DNA of 64,000 nt from Coccinella septempunctata (Eukaryota > Arthropoda > Insecta > Coleoptera > Coccinellidae): contig NC_058193.1 in the NCBI RefSeq assembly GCF_907165205.1, forward strand, positions 28,781,521 through 28,845,520, written 5' to 3'. Position 1 is the stretch's first letter. Every line of letters starts with the position of its first letter. The position numbers were made by a program, and so were the translations under genes. Under the pieces are notes generated by a model. The model saw only the letters and a program-made list of their open reading frames with translations, was not told the DNA's origin and made no database searches. Shown here one piece after another: positions 51,856 through 63,424 of the stretch.

Positions 51856-52694
51856 TCCTCCAGGCTGATACTGTTCGAAAGAAAATATAGAAAAAATGTG
51901 TTGGAAAAGATAATAATAAGGATAATTTCAGATGAATACCACACCCGCTGATATGAATATCAACCAGTGTTACGATCTGAATTGAACTAGCCAATTTGCC
52001 ATCGTCAGGCCCCAAATGGAGTACACCCCTTCGAAGAAAAGCAGATGCTGACCATGGTTTAGGTCTCATTTGATCTCATCAGAGCAACATAGCTTTTTTC
52101 TCCGACGGAGAACGTTTGGAATTGGTGGACCCTTATTCAATACTGGCAAGCGCTACTGAGTAATATCCAGTAACACAGCGACTACTGAGTACTAAAGAAA
52201 GAAAAGATAATGTTTTGAACTCACACAATTGCGAATCTCAATTCTAAGGAAACTGACTCTCTATTAAGATTCGAGTGTGTGATGTTTCCACAAATCTGCT
52301 GCACTCGACTAATGGGCGATTTCCTCATTTTCATTGAGAAGAAATCAACAAGTCGGCTCTCACATTATTCAGGGCAGTAGGAAAATGAGTTGCGTGACTT
52401 GCGGCCGGTAAACGTGTCGCCTGTTCGCCTATAACGGCGCGTTGATTCGAAATTTTCCGCAGAAAAGGGAACGTGGGGTGGTGAATTGGGGAAACCGCCA
52501 ACAAGATTTCTCGAATGTTTACTTACAGCAAACTCTTTGACGCCACCGTCCGGTCGGGTTGTTACTGCTGGCGAACATGCGAAACTTGTGAGAGAGTTGC
52601 TGGAAGATTTTCCTCGAATTTTGGACGTTCGATCATGAGGTTCAGGTGAACGGAAGTGCCCCTGGTGATTTTCTTTTAAGTTGAGGGTTTGAAA
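51856..52694 (+). promoter_or_regulatory. nompC upstream region
   Basis: The 300 bp before the nompC ATG are clearly less AT-rich than the rest of the window and contain several CG dinucleotides, as expected for a promoter/5' untranslated region. A minus-strand frame at 52365-52817 covers this stretch but has no family resemblance and overlaps nompC exon 1 antisense, so I treat it as a shadow. The region could also serve a divergent promoter for ACSF2 if its first exon lies this far upstream, which is speculation. Confidence 0.4.
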
Positions 52695-55600
52695 ATGAGT
52701 CAGCAGAGTGGCGGTGCTGGTGGTAAGAAAGGAGGAGGAAAGGGGACGCCGATGAAGAAGAATGAAGAGAAGGATAAGGAGCCAGTTAAAAGTAATTTTT
52801 TTCTCGTTTTTGTCCATTCGATAATTGTACTATTGTCACATTGTAACTGTTTTTGTAAATTTAAAATATTATAGAATATAGCCGGATATGGCTGCATATA
52901 GATGCACTGCACTCTGCACCCATTTCAAAGATTTGTCGTTTTCTACGTACAGTGTGTTCCACGTAGGCGGGCGACTGTAACTGATTACTGAACAACATTT
53001 TAAAATGAAACATCAGTATGATGTTACCTTAATATACTATCGAAAAACTATCGAATAAATGCGGATAAACGGTTACTTAAAAAAAAATCTGCATATTCGG
53101 CTGGTTTTCGAAAGTAAGACAATTTCTGACCTTTTTTTTCCATTTGAACTTTTACTTCTTCCAGGAACGACAAAATTAATCAAATACAGCGCAAGTCTTC
53201 AACTACGAATAAACTGAGTAAATCCAAGACATTTTTTTTTGTAATATGCTTTAACAGATCGATAAGTATTTCAAATTGTGTTCTTTCATGTAAAGAAATG
53301 CTAGTGTCACAAATTTGAGATATGGTTATCATAATTTATTATACCTACCTAACTATTCTAGGGTAGGTATATCAAATTATATACATATATATGCTCATTA
53401 TTAGGGCAATTTCATTGTCAATAATTATACTGGCACACAGAGATTTTTTCTCTCTTTTGATGTATCATACGAAGAAATGTATGGTACCCCGTTAGCATTT
53501 TTTTCTGCCTTCACTGAGATCACCATTTTTTAACAGCTGCTTTTTTGTTTGGATATTGTAAAAGTCTGTTTTGCCCTCTTTTAAAAGAATATCCAGGATC
53601 AGTCTTTGACTTGTACGAATATTTTAACAGTAGATTATAGTGGTCAAAGAAACACTTTTTTCCTATATCATTTCTTCCGATTTGGCCCTGATAAAAAGAT
53701 ATAGTCATTTTAAGTTTCCATAATGAGCTTGAAGAACAAAATTACCTCCAGAATATCTAGCTAAATCTGTAACACCACACATTTTGGTGGACAAGATATC
53801 TTGTGTTCAAAAAAGATTAATCAAATAAATGACAAACTATATTCCGAAATTCATTTCATTCGAAAAAACCGTTGGTCAGATGAAATGATAAAGGAAAAAA
53901 GTGTTTCCTAGGACCTCAAGAATCTACTGTTGAAATATTTGTACGAGTCAAAGACTCATCCTGTATATTATATACAGAGTGGACCGTTGAAAACCAAACA
54001 GCGACTATATAGGTCGTAAGAACCGGATTATATAAAAAACGCTCGGAATCGTCGAATTTTGATTTCATGAGACAACTTTTGAGATCAAATTCAAAACCGT
54101 ATTGCTTCAGCCTCAACCCCTATATTTTAAATATAGATAATGGGGTGAAAGGTACCAAATTTGAAGGCTTTTATATTCTGTCTTTAGCATATTTTTTTTC
54201 TTCATCCAATATATTCGTTTTCGAGATATTCACATTCGAATTTTGTACAGAATTGATCATTTTCTTAAACATTCTGTGTGAATCAATCAAATTCTCACTA
54301 ATTTATTGTTTCGACGATAATCGTTAACTGTATTACACCAGGCATAAAAATATTACTGTTTGTTTCGTTTATTTATAATAAAGGCAAGAATAGCTTATTT
54401 ATTGGCCGAAAGAGTTGAAATGACTTCTTTATTTTTCAAAAATGACCAGTGCGATAACCGTACAGCCGATTTATCATCGAAATTGCATAATAATTTAGTA
54501 AACATTCGATTGATTTATAGTAAGAAAAAAAAACTTTGTTTTAAATTCAAATTTCTACCTATATTTCAAAACCGAATAGATTGAATGAAAAAAAAAATGA
54601 ATATGTTGAGCTCAGAAAAAAAGGCCTTTCAAATGAGGTATCGCAACATAAATCATTTTTCGAAAAAATTCAAAGATTCGAGTGTTCGATATTAAATGGT
54701 ATAGAGACTTCTGACCTTCCGACTTGTTTTTCATTTGAACTTTCGATCTTCCTAGAAAGGCAATTTTTTTTTGCATGAAATAATTTGAAAAATTGTTGTC
54801 ATATTTTCTCATTCGAGTCTCAATTCGATCATATAAATAGGTAGGTACCTACTCGTATAATTATATGGATATAAATCTTCCGAAAAACGATTTCACATTT
54901 GTTTCTACAGAATGATTTTGCTCTAAATAAAAAAACCATAATTATATTTATATATGCATATTTTACTTCATTATGAGATGAATATCGGATGATAAATATC
55001 GTTTTGAAAAGAAAAAGTTATATTCCCTGCAGAGAAAAAAAGTTCATTACTCCCAAATGCATGACAACCTTGATAGTCATGCATTTCAATAATTGAATGA
55101 ATAAATCCTATAGTTTACGCAAATATCTAAGGAATCGCCAAAATAAATATACAAGGTGATTTCGCGAACCTCAAAATTTTTGGAACGAGATACTGCAAAT
55201 CTACAGGTATTTTATTGCTTCCTGACGAGGGCCATCTTCATTCGAAATATCAACTATATCAGTGACTTCATTGAGGAGATATGGTGGTTTCCATTTCCTC
55301 TCAAAATATGTAAAAAAAGAGCCATTACACATAATAATTTAGTATTCATAGATATGTACTACATATAGCGTGAGTCTCTAGGTGTCTTTTATTTTTTATA
55401 AAAATGTTTTCCATCATATCGTTCTCATATTAAATCACAATAAGTATTCAATTGAAACAGAAATTGAATCAGATCATGAAACCACGTGCTATTGAATTTT
55501 CATTATCTGAAAAATATTTTTGAATGCATCGAATTGGCAGATAACTTACTTTTATTGATAGTTATTACGAAATATGTATTCATTATCTTGACTAATTTGC

Positions 55601-58600
55601 TTTGATTGAATAATAAACAGATCCAATATGTGTTTAAATGAAAGCGTTGATACTGCTTTAATTAAGAATAATATAAAGGATAATATGATAATTCAGAACG
55701 ATCCTTATTTAATCATGAAACAACAGGTTATAATTTTTCCTAATAAACCAGTACTACAACAGGGTATTCATAAATTGCAATGGGTCTAGTGTGCCTCAAT
55801 TTTGAAAATACATGGATATATAATATTTCCTCACTAGGAGCAGTATAGAATAGTTCAAAGCCATTTGCGATGTTACACACTCATTTAAACCAATTCCCAG
55901 CGTAATTGAAAATTTATTCTCGGCAATAACAGACCCACTTTCAAATCAGTTTGCATTTCATGTCTAACGACAATATCAAAGTACTTTAATTTTCAGTAAC
56001 AACCATTCATTGAAACCAAAAACGGTCCTACACGACACGTTTATTCACGATCTAGGTTATAGGTTATAATGAAAAAAGTTTCACAGTATGTATTGCAGCA
56101 ACTTTGGAAAGAAACGAAAAAATGACTTTATATCTGATAATTGTCTTCTTTTATATACAGGCTTGGGCAAATGCCTGGAAGTAAATTAATAACCAATCAA
56201 TAACAACTCAAAATGAAATAGCCGAAACCAGTCAATTGATTTTTAATAACTAAAAACTGAAAACTAAATACAGAATACGTTTCTATAATAGTTATACTTT
56301 TTTTATGTAAATAAACTAATGACAGATGATACAAAACATCTCAGGAAAACATAAATGTCCTTAACTTTTGACGAGCAGTTTGAAATCAGTTTCCTACTGC
56401 CGAAATTTTTATTACTAAATGTGCTTTCCATTTCCTTTTACAGATGGAAAAGATCCAATCAAGGAGGAAGAAGAGAAGAAAGAAACTTTACCTACTGAAA
56501 CCGAAGAGACTACCACTGAAACCGAGGAGGTACATACAACCCCTTCAAAACCGCAAAGCGCCGGAGCTAACGTGAGGGATGCTGCGAATAGGATACTTAT
56601 GCTCTGCCAGAAAGGAGAATGGGCACCGGTAGACCAAATATTGAAGTCAATAGAGAGGAGTGTTGCAGGCGCCGGAGAAGATGTACATGTGGCCCCATTA
56701 GCTGGGGTTCTGGATACGGTAAGAAAAAAATTGATTTTATAGAAGATAAACGATTTTTGGGAATTTGGTTACATAGTCACTTCTACCAAAAATTGATATC
56801 AACTATGGTTTTCGAATGACACCCTGCATATTCCAACATTTTTGAATGCATCTTCAATTTTTACAGTGATTATCATTTGCCGTTTTAAAAAAAATCAATT
56901 ATAAGGGTTAATAAAGAAAAATTAGGGGCTTGATCCTGAAAACCGTACCTCTTCCTTCTTCATAGATGAGGGTTTGCTAGGCTCTGTTTATATCTTAAGA
57001 ATGCTGTGCACAACTTGTTTCATGAAATGGGGGACTGAAAAGATTCTTTTGATGTTGCTCCAACAGTAGAATCAGAACCTGTCATGCAGGGGGTCAAATT
57101 TTGATATTCGAAAAGCAATAAAGAGCTGAGCAAGGGACACCTTACCATCTACATAATCCACCTTTATGGTCCTGCATAATCTAGATCTTGCTCATTTAGT
57201 ATTGACCAGAATATTTTCAGGACAAATTATTTCTTTCTTCTGTTTTCCTATTTTTTTTGGTAATTTTTCTCCGAAATTTAATTTCCGTAACATGAGCGAT
57301 TTTGCTTCATTTCCATGCTTGTACTAATTTTCTTTCTAGACGAATGGAATGACTCCGCTCATGTATGCAGTTAAAGATAATAGGACTTCTTTAGTAGAAA
57401 GAATGCTTGAGCTGGGATCTGATGTAACTGCCAGAAATAATGTAAGTTTTTATCTTCAATATCAATAAATAATGAATATTGTCGATGTGATTCAAAGCTT
57501 CATTGCCTCTACTCGTATATTTTATGATATTATCATTCTTAGTATTGAGAATTTACCCGCAATGTTAAGCCATTAAACTGAAGCGAAATATTAAAAAACA
57601 AAATTGCATCGAAATATTTCTAAGGGCTTTTTTCTATGGCATATTGGCATTGTGAAATGAATTAATGAATAATTAAATAGTTGAATTGTATCCGAATAGT
57701 TCTTGGCAAATCGCTGAAACTCTGAATTGTTCCAACCCATTCGGGTCAACAGGAGTGCATCAAGGATCCGTTATCGGCCCTTTTCTCTTTACTGAATTAC
57801 TCGGCAATTCAACATGCTAAGGATATGTATTATGTTGCTTTATTGGATGCTTTGGGATGGTTTACGCCGAATGAAATGCGCTTAAAATCCACAAAAAAAC
57901 GGAGTTTTCAGTTTAAGATTGTGTTGACTCTACTATCGATAACCAAAAAGTGATAACTGTCAGTATCTTAACTCACTTTTCGCTCGGAGACCACATGTCG
58001 AATGAACTTGCTGAAAAGCAGGTGGGAATATTTTTCTACCCAGGAATCTCACTGGTTTTCTATCACTGAATGTTCACAAAACTGTTAGAATCCTATTTGA
58101 AGTGTGCATTTCCTGTGTGGGGGTTATAAGAAAATCCAAAATACAAGGTCGAGCTGATATAGTTATGCTTGGTTGCAGAATTAAAAAGAACCATCATCAT
58201 TTCAACAGGGTTGTCCTAACCAAAATCAGCATTCATGAAAATCTGAGGAAGTGAATCAAGTAATTTATTCAAAATTATTGAAGCCAATTAATTCACCTTG
58301 AATTAATCAGTGAAATATGGATAATATTCATAAAGTTATTCCATTCCATATATATCTTCCATTTGAAAAAGGCGCCAACACAATGCATCTCTGTCAATAT
58401 ATCTTCAATCCTCGTTTTTTATTGCTTCACAGCGCCATCTGGCCTATTTCAAGTTTTTTCTCCTCTCTAACCATCATAGTCTATATAGTTGGTTCTATAC
58501 AGGGTTGGGAAACAAGTGAAATATCTTTAAAACTCTAAGGACCATTTTCACGAAAATTTGCAGTAGAATTTATTTTATTTATGAATTCATTTATATAAAA

Positions 58601-61600
58601 AAAAGCTGAAAGTGTTGAAACTATAATACCATTTTTTTCATTCTCGAACAAAGAAAGGTTCATTCTGTTTACACTTTCAGTGTGAGTGAATACTCGTATA
58701 AAACTCATTTCGCAGAACCATTTTCTGAATTTGCAGAGAAAATAATGTTGTTCAAATACAATCTTTATTATCTCTCACCTTTATATACATTCGGAATGGA
58801 TATGAGGACCACACCTGAGTTTTATCATCTTATCAAACAATTGTGATATTTATATTTCCAATTGAGTCTTGCGAAAATGAAGTACTTAATATAACAGGTT
58901 AGATTATGACTGAATACAATTTCAACAAATATAGATCTTATCAGAAGGAATAATGGCACTTATCATCAAATATAACATTGCCGTTTAGCAAAAAAACTCG
59001 AGGATCCTGTCAGAATATTCGTGAACTTAATTTGTCAACTTCGTTGAAACAACGGGGTCATTAGATTTCTCCATACGTCTGGTATTATTACATGTTCTTA
59101 ATAATGATGAATGGAATAAATCAACATAGTTATTAGCCGAGGAATAATTCGAGTTCTATTTAAGGAGAATTGCGGGAGTTCAGAAATAACTGAAGGTAGA
59201 AATTACTGTTTTGAGGAAGAACATGCCACAAGGAATAATTCAGCATATTCTACTTAGAGCGATATTCACACAGACTAAGGAAACCTAAACATAAATATAT
59301 TTTTACCTACGAGATTTTCTCGAAAAGCACCTGTGGGATATACCAGAATATATTGAAAAATTTTCAGCCTACTATAGAACCAAACAAAATTTCAATGTCA
59401 AAATATTTTATTTCTCAACCTATTCTCCTTTTAATTGGATACATTTATTACAGCGAACCTGCAACGTCTCTAGACCTAACAAAAAAAAATGTTTCTTCTT
59501 GCTCTGCAAACCAGACCTCCACATCTTTTATTACCTCCTCGTTGGAAGAGAATTTACGACCTTTTAAACATTTTTTTCAGTTGAGGAAAGAGATAATAGT
59601 CGGATGGAGCCAAATCTGGTGAATAAGGGGGGTATTCTAGTAATTCAAACCCTAAATCACGAATTTTTTGCATGGCAACATGAGATTTGTGTGCAGGGGC
59701 GTCATCCTGCATAAACAAAACACCTTTGGATAGCTTTCCGCGTGTTTTCTCTTTAATTTTTTTCCCGTAGAGTGGTCAGTAATGTCGAATAGTAATCTCT
59801 GGTTATTGTTCAACCCTTATCCAAAAAATCAATCATAATTATTCCAAGGCAATCCCAAAAAACTGAAAAAAGAACTTTACCAGCAGATTTTTGGACACGA
59901 AACTTCTTAGGTCTTGGAGAACCAGAGTGTCGCCATTCCATCGATTGTTGCTTTGTTTCTGGATCGTAAAAATGTACCCAAGTCTCATCCATAGTAACAA
60001 TTCGGTTTAAGGAGTCTACATCGTTTTCAAATCGAGCACAGATCGAACGCGTTGCTTCTACCCTTGCACTTCATCCTTCATCCTCCTTCAACCTTGACTT
60101 TTGGTCAACATTCAAACATTTGGGGATCCATTTTGCAGCAATTTTTCTCCTGTCCAAATTGACGTGAAGTATATGATGAACGCGTTCGTATGAAATATTC
60201 GGTGCTTCAGATATCCGTTTTAGCCCAATTCGACGGTCTGATAAAATCATGTCATGAACTGCATCGATATTTTCGGGGACTGACACAGAAAATGGCCTTA
60301 TCGATCGGTCATCATCTTCAATGGACAATTTACCTCTTTTCAAGATTGCAGTCCAATCTTTCATCGCATACGAAGGACATTGATCACCAAGGTTATTAAG
60401 CATATCTTCGTAAATCTGCTTACCTCTTAACCCTTTCAAATACAGGTACTTGATGATGGCTCGATACTCCAATTTTTCGATATTCACAATTTCGGTGGAC
60501 ATCTTCTTTCATTTAATTTATTGCGTTATTTTGGTTTTTTGACCTCAAACTTCACACTGACACTTCTAATGAGTTATTGTTCGTTGCGATGGTAATGCAA
60601 TATTATTTTCATGCATAGAACTGGTCTAGGCTAACTAGATATCAATACATCCTCATATCTGTATCGAATGTTAGTAATTGTTTACATTTTATTTTTTAAA
60701 CATACCGGATAATCCATGAGTTTTGAGGTCTGAAGAGGTGGTAACCCCTAAAATTATATCCAAAATATACAATACGACGATTGTCCCATTTTTTTTCAGA
60801 ATAATAGAAGTCTACCCAACGGAATATTTTTTCATCACTGGTATTCGTGTCCTGACTTTTTAAATATAATCAACCATGTAGTGGCAAAGAGGACAGGGGA
60901 AAATAAAAATCCTTAATGAGATGCCGACGTTTCGACCTTTATTTCTGGTATGAATAGCCTTGAAAAAGACCAGAAATAAAGGTCGAAACGTCGGCATCTC
61001 ATTAAGGATTTTTATTTTCCCCTGTCCTCTTTGCCACTACATGGTGGAATATTTTTTTGAACTTTCAATTTTGTTAAGAATACTCCTACTATTTGACACC
61101 CAGATCTCAGGGGTGGTGCATTTTCGACCCCGTGCTTCTTCACGATGAAATATCAATGTTTCTGGTCAAGGAATCACCTCTGCATTTTTTGCTCCATCTT
61201 TAATGAACACCACGTGAATGGTTTTCATTGAAGTAACCGGTGCTGGTCTTCAGAGAACAAATATCTGCAGATAGAGAGCAATTTAAGCAATTTGAGATTA
61301 GCTAGATCTGTTTCACAGTTGGCTGTATCTCACCAAAAATGAACCCCTCATTATTATAAGAATATTTTTACTATCACAGTGGAATGCTTATAAGGATGGA
61401 TAATTTATCATATCGATAAAATTAGCAGCAGTCTCAAAGGGTATTGAATTATCAGCTCTTGAACGAAATTTGTATATCACATGAATTCCAGTTATAATAA
61501 ATCAGAATTATTGAAGAGCTTTTAGCACTATTAAGGGTGCGCCCCCTATAATGGATAGATGGGATGTAATTCATCATCGGAACCTGATTGTTTTCGATCC

Positions 61601-63424
61601 ACAATCTCTTAAAGTAACCCACATTTCCCTGATTACCTTGAAAATACACAAACATCGTTAAAAGCCAGCCATAGTTTTCAATTCGTGTTTCAAGGATAAG
61701 AATTCATTGCCAAATCTCAAGCAAAATACGTCATGTGGTCCCATTTTTTTCGACACACGAATCTTGACCTGTTCCAAGCAGATGGTTATCAATTACACGA
61801 AGCCCTTAAAATATTGGTATTCAGAGAAAAGAGTTAATGGTTTGTGACTAATGGGGGCTTTCGTTATAAATATCAGCAGAGATCTTCATGTCGAAAGTTA
61901 TAAATATGGAGAGCTGGGAAATGGAAAATTTGCTATTTCGTTATTGGATTCATTCACGAATTCACTGACCCATATAACCCGTTTTTGTTTTATTATTTCC
62001 GATAATAAACCTTTGAAATCGTCAATGAGAGATCTAAAGCTCCCCCTGAAGGCATATAGGTCCAGTTGCAGGAAAGTCCATTAAGATTTGATGCCCTATC
62101 AAAATTTAAAACTGTCATTTTTGAAGGGGAAAATGGAGGATTAAGATTTTAATGAAGTATTAAATTTTGATGGACTTTCCTGCAACTGGACGATAGATTG
62201 ATAAAAATTCTATCCTCATTCATCTTCCAAATTTTTTATCTATAATTATTGATAACTGAATGAAATTCCTTAAGGAAATGCATGTAAATTTTAAATTTTG
62301 AGCCGAAAATAGCCTCACATGATTGGGTTGGAATCATTGATCAAGAATTTGTGTTCAAAATCAATTATATCAAGAACAAATATTCTCATTTCCACATGAA
62401 GAGATGTAAGGACGATTTTCAGTTTAGAATGATAGACACAAGAGGAATATAAGACAATATATTCAGAAAACTATATAAAAGCAGAAAGGGTGAAAATTAT
62501 ACCTACTTGTTTAAGATTGAAGGATATTTCGATAATTTTTGATTTATATGTTTCTGGGTAGGCTCTTAAATTATTCCAAGTTCTATTCTTCATTATTGGA
62601 CCCTCGCTTATCCACAAGTCTATTTTTGGCATAATCCTCCTTCTCGAGATGTAGTATCCCAGGATTTTTGTTCCTCGCAATGAAGGTCTGATGAGTATAA
62701 GGTAGATTGAAAAATAATAAGAATCGCTTAATGAGTGGATCGAAAAATTACAATTGACAAGGTGGCTTCTGCCTTCTCAGATCTGCTATTGCCTTTTTGC
62801 AAAATCTCATTGTGGAGGGACCAAATTGAGAGTAATTAATGAGCTGCTCACACCAATATACTGCAGAAACGGTTTTTACTGCTCAATGAGATATAAGCTT
62901 TGATAAATGAATTACTCTAGATGAGATCTGATATTGCCTTTTTGAGAAATCTCATTGTGGAGGGACCAAGTTTAGAGTAATTAATGAGTTACTCGCACCA
63001 ATATACTAGATAAACGGTTTTTAATGCTCAAAAAGTTATAAGCTTCGATAAATGAATAACTCTAGCCTAGATAATACCGTGTTGCAGTCATACTACACTA
63101 TTGATAGGATTTTCAATAAAATGCACATAACTGCCCTTAAAACCATTGTAGGAGAACTTCAACGTCTTACATTTGGCGGCCATGCATTCAAGAGAGGATA
63201 TTGTCAAACTCCTTCTGGGTAAAAAAGGATGCGATCCATATTCTACAGGTGGGGTGAGTATTCACAATGATCTCGTTGAAAACTCGTATAATATTGAAAA
63301 TTTTTAGACGAAAAACCAAACTGCAGTCCATATGGTGGCCTCGAGACAAACGGGGACAGCTACTGCATTATTGAGGGTTTTGCTCAACGCTGCTGGAAAA
63401 GAAATTCGTTTGAAACCTGACGGG
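52695..63424 (+). CDS. nompC: nompC (TRPN mechanotransduction channel), first 5 coding exons, runs off the window
   Basis: Exons: 52695-52791, 56444-56718, 57340-57441, 63152-63253, 63308-63424, all in phase (231 residues so far), then a gtatgt donor. Start ATG 52695 gives MSQQSGGAGGKKGGGKG, a Gly/Lys-rich tail, followed by an acidic Thr/Glu stretch. From SAGANVRDAANRIL the sequence follows insect NompC closely: PLAGVLDTTNGMTPLMYAVK opens the ankyrin series, NVLHLAAMHSREDIVKLLLG is the next repeat and TAVHMVASRQTGTAT the third. NompC is a TRP channel with 29 ankyrin repeats acting as a gating spring; it carries touch, hearing and proprioception currents in chordotonal and bristle neurons. Most ankyrin repeats and the whole channel domain lie to the right of this window. 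Exons 3 and 4 are separated by a 5.7-kb intron loaded with transposons. Confidence 0.95.
53587..53976. mobile_element. TIR element family B, copy 3 (in nompC intron 1)
   Basis: Left end cttgtacgaatattttaaca, right end tgttgaaatatttgtacgag, an inverted repeat of the same type as at 22629-23280; both arms continue with caaagaaacacttttttcct / aaaaaagtgtttcctaggac. It shares the inner block aaataaatgacaaactatat with copy 1. It is about 390 bp, shorter than copy 1 (about 650 bp), so part of the middle is deleted. No coding frame. Confidence 0.72.
53977..56443. other. Remainder of nompC intron 1
   Basis: AT-rich intron sequence. Repeat-like starts occur at about 53982 (tatacagagtggaccgttg) and 55150 (tacaaggtgatttcgcgaac), comparable to the ends of CAGGGTG-type elements, but no inverted partners are clear. 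Many open frames here are unrelated to any family I recognise. Confidence 0.35.
57700..58260 (+). mobile_element. Decayed LINE reverse-transcriptase remnant (nompC intron 3)
   Basis: Around 57746 the plus strand reads GVHQGSVIGPFLF, the RT motif usually seen as G-V-P-Q-G-S-V-L-G-P. About 80 bp on, in another frame, is DALGWFTPNEMRLKSTKK, corresponding to the W.....N.LxLN..KT block that follows the YADD motif in Jockey/I-type and related elements. Frameshifts and stops separate the pieces and the YADD itself is not visible. It is an old fragment; boundaries are approximate. Confidence 0.55.
59348..60653 (-). mobile_element. Mariner (DD34D) element, copy 2 (nompC intron 3)
   Basis: Collinear with copy 1 at 12361-13585 from end to end, and better preserved. 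Left end aatatattgaaaaattttca; right end ctaggctaactagatatcaa, forming an imperfect inverted repeat. The insertion lies within the 5.7-kb nompC intron, antisense to nompC. The transposase gene inside is disrupted (see next entry). Confidence 0.92.
59408..60502 (-). pseudogene. Mariner transposase pseudogene (copy 2)
   Basis: ATG at 60502 starts MSTEIVNIEKLEYRAIIKYL, and the paired helix-turn-helix part continues with RISEAPNISYERVHHILHVN to KWIPKCLNVDQKSRL. The first catalytic Asp block, MDETWVHFYDPETKQQSMEW, is intact (near 59992). The second, QDDAPAHKSHVAMQKI, is also present near 59700, and the third (PPYSPDLAPSDYHLF-type) follows. The gene is dead because of a frameshift after KSRL, a TGA after IMIDFLDKG (near 59812) and one extra A in the poly-A run near 59760. 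All three catalytic positions of DD34D being readable shows it was an autonomous family. Confidence 0.88.
60873..61045. repeat. Perfect 77-nt inverted repeat (hairpin)
   Basis: The left arm 60873-60949 and right arm 60969-61045 are exact reverse complements over 77 nt, separated by a 19-nt loop. The arm begins accatgtagtggcaaagagg and contains the palindromic-looking core gacgtttcgacctttatttc near the loop. It lies in nompC intron 3. Its perfect match suggests a recent insertion or continuing gene conversion. Transcribed, it would form a stable stem. Confidence 0.95.
62060..62191. repeat. Small inverted-repeat element (about 132 bp)
   Basis: The 22-nt ends gtccagttgcaggaaagtcc(at) at 62060-62081 and their exact inverse at 62170-62191 flank about 90 bp, with a second inner inverted match (tcaaaattta / taaattttga). 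It looks like a miniature inverted-repeat element in nompC intron 3. Confidence 0.75.
62779..63066. repeat. Tandem duplication, about 145-bp unit, two copies
   Basis: Two adjacent copies start at agatctgctattgcc (62779) and agatctgatattgcc (62924). Both carry tctcattgtggagggaccaa, caccaatatact, aacggtttttactgctca/aacggtttttaatgctca and gataaatgaa. The second copy ends about 85 bp before the nompC exon 4 acceptor. The copies differ at scattered positions. Confidence 0.85.

Noticed and set aside
52365..52817. Minus-strand 150-codon frame over the nompC start
   Set aside because: It is antisense to nompC exon 1, has no family resemblance and owes its length to the less AT-rich promoter region.
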